A stretch of 64,000 nt of DNA from an uncultured Bacteroides sp. (GTDB taxonomy: Bacteria; Bacteroidota; Bacteroidia; Bacteroidales; Bacteroidaceae), in the NCBI GenBank assembly GCA_900552075.1, contig URYL01000011.1:43119-107118 (forward strand). The letters are read 5' to 3'. Shown here one piece after another: positions 27,762 to 35,091 of this stretch (within the stretch, counting starts at the first letter, position 1; the number at the start of each line of letters is the position of its first letter). Position numbers and translations under genes: made by a program. The notes under the pieces are model-generated. The model did no database searches and was not told where the DNA came from. It worked only from the letters and a program-made list of their open reading frames with translations.

Positions 27762-27835
27762 AGCCTCTTGTCGGATTCGAACCAACGACCCCGAGATTAC
27801 AAATCACGTGCTCTGGCCAACTGAGCTAAAGAGGC
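27762..27835 (-). tRNA. tRNA-Thr (TGT), distal copy
   Basis: On the minus strand the acceptor stem is GCCTCTT/AAGAGGC, the anticodon TGT is at 27801-27799 and the T-loop is TTCGAATC. No CCA is encoded. It is the second tRNA of the transcript. Confidence 0.95.
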
Positions 27836-27860
27836 AATCACTAATATGTCTTTTTCTTTG

Positions 27861-27934
27861 AGCCTCTTGTCGGATTCGAACCAACGACCCCGAGATTACA
27901 AATCACGTGCTCTGGCCAACTGAGCTAAAGAGGC
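27861..27934 (-). tRNA. tRNA-Thr (TGT), proximal copy
   Basis: It is identical in sequence to the other tRNA-Thr, exactly 99 bp away, with the anticodon TGT at 27900-27898. It lies directly after the predicted structured RNA and shares its promoter. Confidence 0.95.
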
Positions 27935-27935
27935 G

Positions 27936-28083
27936 GGTGGGTAAGCTTACTATATCGCGCCGCTACAACCAACTACCTTTGCTGCGATCAAGCCCTGGAG
28001 GATTCGAAGGGAGCTGGCCGTATGGGACTTACCCGTATTCAACATGTCATCGAGCATTACACAGAAGGCGTATTTCTCGATTG
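27936..28083 (-). ncRNA. Candidate structured RNA upstream of the tRNA-Thr pair
   Basis: A consensus promoter reads into this stretch on the minus strand. The RNA can form a first hairpin (ATCGAG...CTCGAT with an inner TACGC/GTGTA). A long rod of about 100 nt follows, closed by GGGTAAG and CTTACCC, with inner helices GGCC/GGC, CCAGCT/AGTTGG and CCTT/AAGG and a CAGCA internal loop. Size and end-pairing resemble a small bacterial SRP RNA, but I do not see the canonical GGAA tetraloop domain, so that identity is only a hypothesis. A 64-codon open frame crosses it but looks accidental. Confidence 0.5.
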
Positions 28084-28089
28084 CGGGTG

Positions 28090-28119
28090 CAAAGGTAGGC
28101 AAATTTTCTGAATATACAA
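28090..28119 (-). promoter_or_regulatory. Promoter for the structured RNA and tRNA-Thr genes
   Basis: On the minus strand TTG (28119-28117) is followed by a 19-bp spacer and TACCTTTG (28097-28090), an exact consensus match. The predicted start is near 28083. Confidence 0.8.
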
Positions 28120-28233
28120 TACCTGTGTAAAAAAAATTGGCCAAAATGGTAAAGATTCATGATTTTTCGATATTTTCTATACCACAGCTCACCGAAAAAG
28201 ACTACTTTTGTAACCACTAACAAACTTGACGAT

Positions 28234-28764
28234 ATGACAGCAGAAAGACCAACCACCTTACAGGAATACGCCATGCGGTTCGGAACTTACATGGGATTGT
28301 TCTGGATTTTCAAATTCATTTTCCTTCCCCTCGGATTTTCCATTCCGCTGCTCCAGCTGTTATTTATTCTGATGACAGTTTTTGTCCCTGTATTGGGCTT
28401 CATCTATGCCCGCCGTTACCGTAACCAGTACCATGAAGGCTATCTCTCCTTTACCCAAGCTTTCAGCTTCTGCTTTCTGATGTATCTCTTCGCCTCCATT
28501 CTGGCCGCACTGGCCCACTATGTGTATTTCCGCTTCATCGATCAGGGATATTTGCTGAACACATATCTGGACCAGCTAGATAACATAAAAGATAGTGTCA
28601 GCGGTGACATGAAAATTTCTGTAGAACAACTCATAAGCAGTTTTGAAGTCATTTCATCACTTACCCCCTTGCAACTGACCTTCCAACTGCTTTCTCAGAA
28701 TTTCTTCTACGGAATCCTGCTGTCTATCCCGACGGCTCTGCTGGTCATGAGAAAAAAGAATTAA
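28234..28764 (+). CDS. DUF4199 membrane protein
   Basis: The ~176-residue protein has four hydrophobic helices and the DUF4199 layout. A short N-terminal helix (TTLQEYAMRFGTYMGLFWIF) is followed by ARRYRNQYHEGYLSFTQAFSF, then a long amphipathic region before the last helix. ATG 28234 is chosen because TACTTTTG at 28203-28210 is a good -7 element and would lie inside the longer frame. Function of the family is unknown. It precedes a DUF4199-associated glycosyltransferase gene by 18 bp, a common Bacteroidetes pair. Confidence 0.8.
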   Translation: MTAERPTTLQEYAMRFGTYMGLFWIFKFIFLPLGFSIPLLQLLFILMTVFVPVLGFIYARRYRNQYHEGYLSFTQAFSFCFLMYLFASILAALAHYVYFRFIDQGYLLNTYLDQLDNIKDSVSGDMKISVEQLISSFEVISSLTPLQLTFQLLSQNFFYGILLSIPTALLVMRKKN

Positions 28765-28782
28765 TCGCTTAGAAATAAATAT

Positions 28783-29733
28783 ATGGATATATCTGTAGTC
28801 ATACCTCTCTATAACGAAGAGGAATCCTTACCTGAATTGTATGCTTGGATTGAGCGCGTGATGTACGCCCACCACTTTACGTATGAAGTCATTTTCGTGA
28901 ACGACGGCAGCACGGACCATTCTTGGCAAGTCATCGAAGAACTCAGCCGGAAGTCAAAGGAAGTGAAAGGCATCAAGTTCCGCCGGAATTATGGTAAATC
29001 ACCGGCCCTGTATTGTGGATTCGAGAAAGCCGAGGGCGACGTGGTCATCACCATGGATGCGGACTTGCAGGACAGCCCGGACGAAATTCCGGAACTGTAC
29101 CGCATGATTACAGAAGAAGGATACGACCTGGTTTCGGGCTGGAAGCAGAAACGCTACGACCCGCTGTCGAAGACCATTCCGACCAAGCTGTTCAACGCTA
29201 CGGCACGTGCCGTATCGGGTATCCACAACCTGCACGACTTCAACTGCGGACTGAAGGCCTACCGCAAGGATGTGGTGAAAAACATCGAAGTGTATGGCGA
29301 AATGCACCGATATATCCCCTACCTGGCCAAGAATGCCGGATTCACCCGCATCGGAGAAAAAGTAGTACATCATCAGGCCCGCAAATACGGAAAGACCAAA
29401 TTCGGCTTGAACCGCTTTGTGAACGGCTATCTGGACTTGCTGTCACTCTGGTTCCTCTCTACCTTTGGCGTAAAGCCCATGCACATCTTCGGATTCTTGG
29501 GATCCATCATGTTCCTGCTTGGATTCATTGCCGTCATTGTGGTAGGAGCCAACAAGCTGTACGACATGTACTGCGGCAATCCTTACCGCTTGGTCACGGA
29601 GAGTCCCTATTTCTATCTGGCCCTGACCACCATGATTCTGGGCACCCAGCTTTTCCTGGCCGGATTCATCGGTGAACTGATTGCACGCAATTCGCCGGAA
29701 AGAAACAAATATCAAATCGAGAAAGAACTTTAA
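28783..29733 (+). CDS. Membrane-bound family-2 glycosyltransferase (dolichyl-phosphate-mannose synthase-like)
   Basis: The 316-residue protein has a GT-A domain opening with VVIPLYNEEESLPELY, the acidic motif MDADLQDSPDEIPEL near 85-100 and KFRRNYGKSPALYCGFE. Two C-terminal membrane helices follow (about 228-255 and 265-290). This architecture matches DPM1/ArnC/GtrB-type enzymes that load a sugar onto a polyprenyl phosphate at the inner membrane. The sugar cannot be told. The next gene starts at its stop codon (TAATG). Confidence 0.88.
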   Translation: MDISVVIPLYNEEESLPELYAWIERVMYAHHFTYEVIFVNDGSTDHSWQVIEELSRKSKEVKGIKFRRNYGKSPALYCGFEKAEGDVVITMDADLQDSPDEIPELYRMITEEGYDLVSGWKQKRYDPLSKTIPTKLFNATARAVSGIHNLHDFNCGLKAYRKDVVKNIEVYGEMHRYIPYLAKNAGFTRIGEKVVHHQARKYGKTKFGLNRFVNGYLDLLSLWFLSTFGVKPMHIFGFLGSIMFLLGFIAVIVVGANKLYDMYCGNPYRLVTESPYFYLALTTMILGTQLFLAGFIGELIARNSPERNKYQIEKEL

Positions 29734-30236
29734 TGATGAAAAAAATACCGATTGTATTCAGCCTGCTCCTGCTGACAGTCATCTCCTTCTTCCCGGCCTG
29801 CGAAGTGGAAAACTGTCCGCCCAACGCTTTGGCGTATGCACAGTTTAATTTCGTAGACCAATACGGAAAATCGGTAAAATACGCAGACACACTGACTGTT
29901 ATTGGACAATTACAAACGGCTGATACCCTCATATATGATACGCTGATCAATAAATCGACCAATACGAGTACGCTGAGCCTGCCCCTCAGTTATGGGGAGC
30001 AGACCCGTTTCATTTTCCAGTACAGCAACCGGCAGCGGGACATCATTACGGTCAATCACCGCAACATTCCTTATTTCATCAATTTGGACTGCGGTACCAT
30101 GATGTTCTACGAGATTACCAGCGCGGAAACGACTACCCGCATGCTCGATTCACTCGTCATCACCAATCCGAACATAGACAATTATGAGAAAGAGAATTTC
30201 AAAATATATTTCACGGTTACTGCTGCTAATGAGTAG
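29733..30236 (+). CDS. DUF6452-family lipoprotein-like protein
   Basis: The 167-residue protein has a signal sequence ending near FFPACEVENCPP, compatible with a lipobox Cys although the preceding residues are not ideal. The mature region is mostly beta with Thr-rich strands (TSTLSLPLSYGEQTRF). It overlaps the preceding gene by 1 bp and the following one by 53 bp. In Bacteroides a DUF6452 gene followed by a DUF6048 gene is a recurrent pair, which supports the call. Function unknown. Confidence 0.75.
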   Translation: MMKKIPIVFSLLLLTVISFFPACEVENCPPNALAYAQFNFVDQYGKSVKYADTLTVIGQLQTADTLIYDTLINKSTNTSTLSLPLSYGEQTRFIFQYSNRQRDIITVNHRNIPYFINLDCGTMMFYEITSAETTTRMLDSLVITNPNIDNYEKENFKIYFTVTAANE

Positions 30237-30930
30237 CCTCCTTCTCTGTGGCTCCCTGTGGGCACAGCGGCCGGGAGCCCACAAGGCACAGCCGGTACAG
30301 ATACAGAAGGAAGAAGCGAAAAAAACAGAACCGACGAAAAACATACCTCTTTATCAGGGAATGAGCATCGGAGTGGAAATTGCCGGAATCGGAAGCTACC
30401 TGTTAGGAAGTGACATCCTGAATAGTGAGGTAGCCCTACAGGCCAACCTGAAAAACCGCTTCCTTCCCGTAGTAGAAGTGGGATACGGAAAAGCAGATGC
30501 GATAAACGATGCCAACAACCTGCACTACAAGACCTCCGCACCTTATTTCCGGATAGGAATGGATTACAACGTGTTTTACAAAAAAACACACCTACCGGGT
30601 TATCTGTACGTGGGACTACGCTACGGAATGACCTCGTTCAGTTACGATGTGGACGGCCCTGACATGACCGACCCAAACTATGGAGGAGAAATCTCCTACC
30701 CTTTCTCTTATTCCGGCTTGAAGAGCAATGCCAGCTGGCTGGAAGGTGTGCTCGGACTCAAGGTAAAAATTTACAAGGGCTTTTGCATGGGCTGGAGCGT
30801 GAGATACAAAATGAGGATGAGCATCAAGAATCATGAAAATTCCGTTCCATGGTACGTGCCCGGATTCGGGAAGAATGCTAGCAGCAGTTTCAACCTGACA
30901 TATAATCTCATCTACAACTTGCCCTTCTGA
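30184..30930 (+). CDS. DUF6048-family outer-membrane beta-barrel protein
   Basis: The 248-residue product has a signal peptide (RLLLLMSSLLLCGSLWAQ), a charged linker and then about eight amphipathic strands ending in NLIYNLPF, typical of a small outer-membrane barrel. The full signal peptide needs the ATG at 30184, which overlaps the DUF6452 gene by 53 bp. A downstream ATG at 30229 would leave a truncated signal. It is probably functionally linked to the DUF6452 protein. Role unknown. Confidence 0.75.
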   Translation: MRKRISKYISRLLLLMSSLLLCGSLWAQRPGAHKAQPVQIQKEEAKKTEPTKNIPLYQGMSIGVEIAGIGSYLLGSDILNSEVALQANLKNRFLPVVEVGYGKADAINDANNLHYKTSAPYFRIGMDYNVFYKKTHLPGYLYVGLRYGMTSFSYDVDGPDMTDPNYGGEISYPFSYSGLKSNASWLEGVLGLKVKIYKGFCMGWSVRYKMRMSIKNHENSVPWYVPGFGKNASSSFNLTYNLIYNLPF

Positions 30931-30935
30931 TTCAC

Positions 30936-31508
30936 ATGAACTTATTTGAAACAATTCTGTTGTCAATCAGTCTGGCCATTGACTGCTTTACGGTATCCAT
31001 TACCAGCGGCATCATTCTGCATCGCATCCGATGGGGAACTTTTTTGAGAATGGCCTTCTTCTTCGGACTTTTCCAGGCGATGATGCCTTTTATCGGATGG
31101 CTGGGGGCCAGTCGCTTCCAGCACCTCATTGAGGCCTACGACCATTGGATTGCATTTGGTTTGCTGGCCTTTCTGGGAATCCGGATGATACGGGCTCAAT
31201 TCAAGGAGGAAGAGACAGCCTCGTTCAACCCGACCAGTCTGAAAGTGACACTGGCCCTGGCGGTGGCTACCAGTATTGACGCCCTGGCTATCGGCATTTC
31301 ATTTGCCTTCGCCGGACTCACAAAGATAGAAGACTTGGGGATGCCCCTGACCAGCATCGGACTGGCCTCTTTCGTCCTCTCACTGGCGGGAAGCCTCATC
31401 GGAGTATTCTTCGGCAAACGCTTTCATCTGCGTGTGGAAATTTTCGGCGGTCTGGTACTGATTGGTATCGGCATTAAAATTTTAATAGAACATTTATTCT
31501 TACAATAA
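30936..31508 (+). CDS. mntP: Manganese efflux pump MntP
   Basis: The 190-residue protein has six membrane helices. The two acidic metal-transport helices are recognisable as SLAIDCFTVSITSG near the N-terminus and TSIDALAIGISFAFAG in the second half, matching the two-fold repeat of the family. MntP exports Mn2+ from the cytoplasm. It lies 5 bp after the DUF6048 gene and 3 bp before apbE. No Mn-sensing yybP riboswitch was seen in the tight spacing. Confidence 0.88.
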   Translation: MNLFETILLSISLAIDCFTVSITSGIILHRIRWGTFLRMAFFFGLFQAMMPFIGWLGASRFQHLIEAYDHWIAFGLLAFLGIRMIRAQFKEEETASFNPTSLKVTLALAVATSIDALAIGISFAFAGLTKIEDLGMPLTSIGLASFVLSLAGSLIGVFFGKRFHLRVEIFGGLVLIGIGIKILIEHLFLQ

Positions 31509-31511
31509 CTC

Positions 31512-32525
31512 ATGAACAAAAACAAACTGAAATGGCAAGTACCTTTCCTTATTCTACTCATTGTGGGAACTGTACTGATTCTGAGAAAGCAAGCGCCTTA
31601 CCAGACCGACCAAGGACTCGTGTTCGGCACTGTGTATAAAATCACTTACCAGTCGTCGGAAAACCTGAAAGAAGAAATTGAAAAAGAACTGCAAAAGGTA
31701 GACAATTCTTTATCCCCGTTCAACAAACAATCGGTCATCACGCACATCAACCAGAATACAGACCTGCATACCGATAGCCTGTTCGTCTACGTGTTCAATC
31801 TGGCCAAAGAAGTGTCTAACAATACCGGAAAGGCGTACGACGTAACGGTAGCCCCGTTGGTCAATGCCTGGGGCTTCGGATTCAAGCACTCCCAGTTTCC
31901 CGACTCGCTGACCGTCGACAGCTTGCGTCAGTTTGTGGGCATCGACAAAATCCACCTTAATGCAGACGGTGAAGTAGTCAAGTCCGACCCACGCATGATG
32001 CTCGACTTCAGCTCCATTGCCAAAGGATTCGGCGTGGATTGCGTGGCCCGTCTGTTCGACCGGAAAGGTATCAAGAACTACATGATTGACATTGGCGGCG
32101 AACTGGTTATGAAAGGACAGAATGCCAAGATGGAAACCTGGCGTATCGGGGTCAACAAACCGATTGACGACTCTTTATCAGTCAACCAGGAACTACAAAC
32201 CATACTGGAAATTACCGATGCAGGTATGGCCACTTCGGGCAATTACCGCAACTTCTACTACAAGGATGGAAAAAAATATGCGCATACCATCGACCCGCGG
32301 ACGGGCTATCCGGTGCAGCACAACATTCTTTCTTCCACCGTCATTGCCAAGAACTGTGCCACAGCCGATGCCTACGCCACCGCATTTATGGTATTGGGAC
32401 TGGATTCGGCCAAAGCAGTCTGTGATTCTCATCCGGAACTGGATGCCTATTTCATCTATACGGACAAGAACGGAAAACTGCAAACCTATTCCACAGCAGG
32501 CATGAAAAAATACATGCGGAATTAA
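31512..32525 (+). CDS. apbE: FAD:protein FMN transferase
   Basis: ApbE covalently attaches FMN to threonines of exported flavoproteins such as Nqr and Rnf subunits. The 337-residue protein has an N-terminal anchor (about 9-25) without an ideal lipobox, then GTVYKITYQ, DFSSIAKGFGVDCV, DIGGELVMKG, SGNYRNFYYKDGKKYAHTID and the metal site TADAYATAFMVLG. It acts on the periplasmic side. A terminator hairpin follows. Confidence 0.92.
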   Translation: MNKNKLKWQVPFLILLIVGTVLILRKQAPYQTDQGLVFGTVYKITYQSSENLKEEIEKELQKVDNSLSPFNKQSVITHINQNTDLHTDSLFVYVFNLAKEVSNNTGKAYDVTVAPLVNAWGFGFKHSQFPDSLTVDSLRQFVGIDKIHLNADGEVVKSDPRMMLDFSSIAKGFGVDCVARLFDRKGIKNYMIDIGGELVMKGQNAKMETWRIGVNKPIDDSLSVNQELQTILEITDAGMATSGNYRNFYYKDGKKYAHTIDPRTGYPVQHNILSSTVIAKNCATADAYATAFMVLGLDSAKAVCDSHPELDAYFIYTDKNGKLQTYSTAGMKKYMRN

Positions 32526-32552
32526 AAAAGGCCTTGTACAAGATCAGACATA

Positions 32553-32592
32553 AAAATGCCGGAACATACCTCCTCGTATGCTCCGGCATTTT
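32553..32592 (+). terminator. Terminator after apbE
   Basis: The arms AAAATGCCGGA and TCCGGCATTTT, extended by CATAC/GTATG across a one-base bulge, are followed by a T-rich stretch, 28 bp after the stop. Confidence 0.85.
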
Positions 32593-32648
32593 CTATTTTA
32601 TCAGGATACCCTCTTCGGGCAAAAGCATCCGCTCTATTTTCTTTTCTC

Positions 32649-32736
32649 AGTACTCCTCAGGAAGTACTACAGTACTGCCGTGGAAGTACCAGAGTACTGA
32701 TAGTAAAGTACTGGAGTACTGCCAAGGAAGTACTGA
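32649..32736. repeat. Array C: four 22-bp tandem units built from AGTACT palindromes
   Basis: AGTACT (once AGTACC) starts at 32649, 32663, 32671, 32685, 32693, 32707, 32715 and 32729. The spacing alternates 14 and 8 without error, so each unit is exactly 22 bp. The 8-bp interiors vary: CCTCAGGA, GCCGTGGA, GATAGTAA, GCCAAGGA. The array lies after the apbE terminator and before the convergent DMT transporter gene. Confidence 0.9.
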
Positions 32737-32770
32737 CGCGACTTCCAATCGTTCTATAAAAGCCATGAGA

Positions 32771-33676
32771 TTATCCTAACACATTTCCCAAGTAAAGGAA
32801 GAACATACCAATCAGCACTAAAATCAAATCGACCACCTTGCTCTTCAAGTTCTTCTCGCGGAAAATCATGGCGCCAAACAGGAAGGACACAACCACGCTC
32901 CCCCGTCGTACCATGGACACGATGGAAATCATGGCCCCATCCATTCCCAACGCATAGAAGTACACAAAATCAGCCGCCGACAAAAAAACCGAAATCAGAA
33001 TAATACACCAGTCCCAGTGGAAAGGTGTACTGCTTTTCCGTTTGGGCCACCACAAGAACATCAGCACTCCGCCCATGAGGAAAAGCTGATAGACATTGTA
33101 CCATGCCTGTACCACCATGTTGCTGAACCGCCCCATCAGGTACTTGTCGTACAATCCACTCACGGCTCCCAGCACAGCTGCCAGCACGACAAACCAAATC
33201 CACTTGTCGTGCTTGAAGTCAATGCCTTCCTTCTTTCCCGAACGGCTCAACATGAAAAACGAAATTATCGCCATCAGTACGCCAATCCACTGATATACAT
33301 TCAGACGCTCACCAAATATCAACAGGGCCCCCACCAGGGTCATGACCGGACGGGTGGCATTGATCGGTCCTACAATAGTCAAGGGCAAATGTTTCATTCC
33401 GAAATACCCGAATGTCCACGAAGAAAGGACGATAAACGATTTGAGCAGGATGAATTTATGCACTTCCCAACCTGCATCCGGTACATAGAAAAGCGTATCT
33501 TTCAAGGTTTCCGGGTGAAAGTGCGAAATCAATATAAACGGCAAGAAAATCAGACTGGAAAAAAGCGTATTCAGTCCCAGCACCGGGAGCACCGCATTGT
33601 TCGACAATGATTTTTTCTTGAAGACATCATAAAATCCCAGCAACGCCGCTGAGCAAAAAGCCAGTAATAACCACAT
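32771..33676 (-). CDS. EamA/DMT-superfamily membrane transporter
   Basis: The 301-residue protein has ten predicted membrane helices in two five-helix halves, with the EamA pattern PINATRPVMTLVGALLIFGE at the end of the first half and a charged middle loop (RSGKKEGIDFKHDK). Family members export small metabolites or amino acids; the substrate cannot be inferred. It is monocistronic, with its 3' end facing array C. Confidence 0.85.
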   Translation of the reverse strand: MWLLLAFCSAALLGFYDVFKKKSLSNNAVLPVLGLNTLFSSLIFLPFILISHFHPETLKDTLFYVPDAGWEVHKFILLKSFIVLSSWTFGYFGMKHLPLTIVGPINATRPVMTLVGALLIFGERLNVYQWIGVLMAIISFFMLSRSGKKEGIDFKHDKWIWFVVLAAVLGAVSGLYDKYLMGRFSNMVVQAWYNVYQLFLMGGVLMFLWWPKRKSSTPFHWDWCIILISVFLSAADFVYFYALGMDGAMISIVSMVRRGSVVVSFLFGAMIFREKNLKSKVVDLILVLIGMFFLYLGNVLG

Positions 33677-33730
33677 GTTTTCTTGAAATTTGTAAACCGA
33701 CGCAAAGGTACGACAAAAATTCCAAACTCA

Positions 33731-33761
33731 TTGCACAATCCAAAAACTCTCTCTAACTTTG
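33731..33761 (+). promoter_or_regulatory. Promoter of the radical-SAM gene, giving a leaderless or near-leaderless mRNA
   Basis: TTG (33731-33733), a 20-bp spacer and TAACTTTG (33754-33761) match the consensus. The ATG at 33768 lies 6 bp after the -7 box, which is where transcription should begin. Confidence 0.75.
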
Positions 33762-33767
33762 AACAAT

Positions 33768-35057
33768 ATGAACGAGCAGGTAATACAAAAACTAAAGATA
33801 CTGACGGAATCCGCCAAATATGATGTGTCGTGCGCCTCCAGTGGCACTTCCCGCAAGAATACCAAAGGAGGAGTAGGAAATACCGTGGGCGGATGGGGTA
33901 TCTGTCACAGCTTTTCGGAGGACGGACGCTGTATCTCCCTGCTCAAAATCATGCTGACCAACTACTGCATTTACGATTGCGCCTACTGCATCAACCGGGT
34001 GAGCAACGACATTCCGCGAGCCACGCTTTCCGTGACGGAACTGGTGGAACTGACCATGGAATTCTACCGAAGAAACTACATTGAGGGACTGTTCCTCAGC
34101 TCAGGGGTGGTACGCAATCCGGACTACACCATGGAACGCCTGGTCCGAGTGGCCAAAGACTTGCGGTTGGTACACCGTTTCAACGGATACATTCACTTGA
34201 AAAGCATCCCTGGCGCCAGTGAGGAACTGGTACAGGAGGCCGGGTTGTACGCCGACCGTCTCAGTGTCAACCTGGAAATCCCGACCGAAAAAAATTTGAA
34301 GCTGCTGGCCCCGGAGAAAGACCACCAGAGTGTGTATCTCCCGATGAAATACATCCAGCAAGGTATCCTGACGCACCAGGAGGACCGGAAACGTTACCGT
34401 CATGTACCTCGTTTCGCCCCCGGCGGACAAAGCACACAGATGATTGTCGGCGCCACTCCTGAAACCGACAAGGACATCTTGCGAGTTTCTTCCTCGCTCT
34501 ACGAACAGCCCACCATGAAACGCGTGTATTATTCAGGCTACATTTCAGTCAACACCTACGACAAGCGGCTGCCGACCTTGAAGCAACCTCCCTTGGTCCG
34601 GGAGAACCGACTCTATCAGGCCGACTGGCTGCTGCGCTTCTACCAGTTCAAGGTGGACGAGATAGTGGACGACCAGACTCCCAACTTGGATCTGGACATC
34701 GACCCGAAACTGGCCTGGGCCCTTCGCCATCCGGAGTTTTTCCCCGTGAACATCCAGACCGCCGATTACGAAGCCATCCTGCGTGTGCCGGGCATCGGAG
34801 TGAAATCCGCCCGCCTGATTGTGGCTTCCCGCCGCTTCTCACGCATCGGCTTCTATGAACTGAAAAAGATGGGAGCTGTGATGAAAAAAGCCAAATACTT
34901 CATTACTTGCAATGAACTGCCCGACAAGACTATCCACGAACTGGGAGCTGCCGGTGTACGGAGACTGTTGCTTCCTACTCCCCGTAAAAAGACAGACGAA
35001 CGACAGTTGAGCTTTGACTTTGCAGAAACAGAAGAAGCTGCCCCCACACACAAGTGA
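33768..35057 (+). CDS. Putative DNA modification/repair radical-SAM protein (TIGR03916 type)
   Basis: The 429-residue protein has the radical-SAM cysteine triad in CIYDCAYCINR (CX3CX2C), preceded by the family's Gly/Ser-rich start (KYDVSCASSGTSRKN). A C-terminal helix-hairpin-helix, RVPGIGVKSARLIVASRR, suggests DNA binding. The family is usually encoded beside a TIGR03915 partner (DUF4130); here that partner is at 36296, beyond an inserted gene. TTG 33759 would extend the frame by three codons but sits inside the -7 box, so ATG 33768 is chosen. The reaction is not established. Confidence 0.85.
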   Translation: MNEQVIQKLKILTESAKYDVSCASSGTSRKNTKGGVGNTVGGWGICHSFSEDGRCISLLKIMLTNYCIYDCAYCINRVSNDIPRATLSVTELVELTMEFYRRNYIEGLFLSSGVVRNPDYTMERLVRVAKDLRLVHRFNGYIHLKSIPGASEELVQEAGLYADRLSVNLEIPTEKNLKLLAPEKDHQSVYLPMKYIQQGILTHQEDRKRYRHVPRFAPGGQSTQMIVGATPETDKDILRVSSSLYEQPTMKRVYYSGYISVNTYDKRLPTLKQPPLVRENRLYQADWLLRFYQFKVDEIVDDQTPNLDLDIDPKLAWALRHPEFFPVNIQTADYEAILRVPGIGVKSARLIVASRRFSRIGFYELKKMGAVMKKAKYFITCNELPDKTIHELGAAGVRRLLLPTPRKKTDERQLSFDFAETEEAAPTHK

Positions 35058-35091
35058 AAGCAGCTTCTGCCTTATTTTTCATTCCGTATCC

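Noticed and set aside
28021..28040. tRNA-like T-arm (TTCGAATCC on the minus strand near 28000) suggesting tmRNA
   Set aside because: The bases flanking TTCGAAT do not pair as a T-stem, there is no Ala-type acceptor and no tag reading frame ending in the usual residues.
27950..28144. 64-codon minus-strand frame over the candidate structured RNA
   Set aside because: Its start codon lies upstream of the consensus promoter's start site, the sequence resembles no protein, and the RNA structure explains the region better. Not fully excluded.
32534..32779. Two plus-strand frames of 67-81 codons across array C
   Set aside because: They run through the apbE terminator hairpin and the palindrome array and have no promoter or homology.
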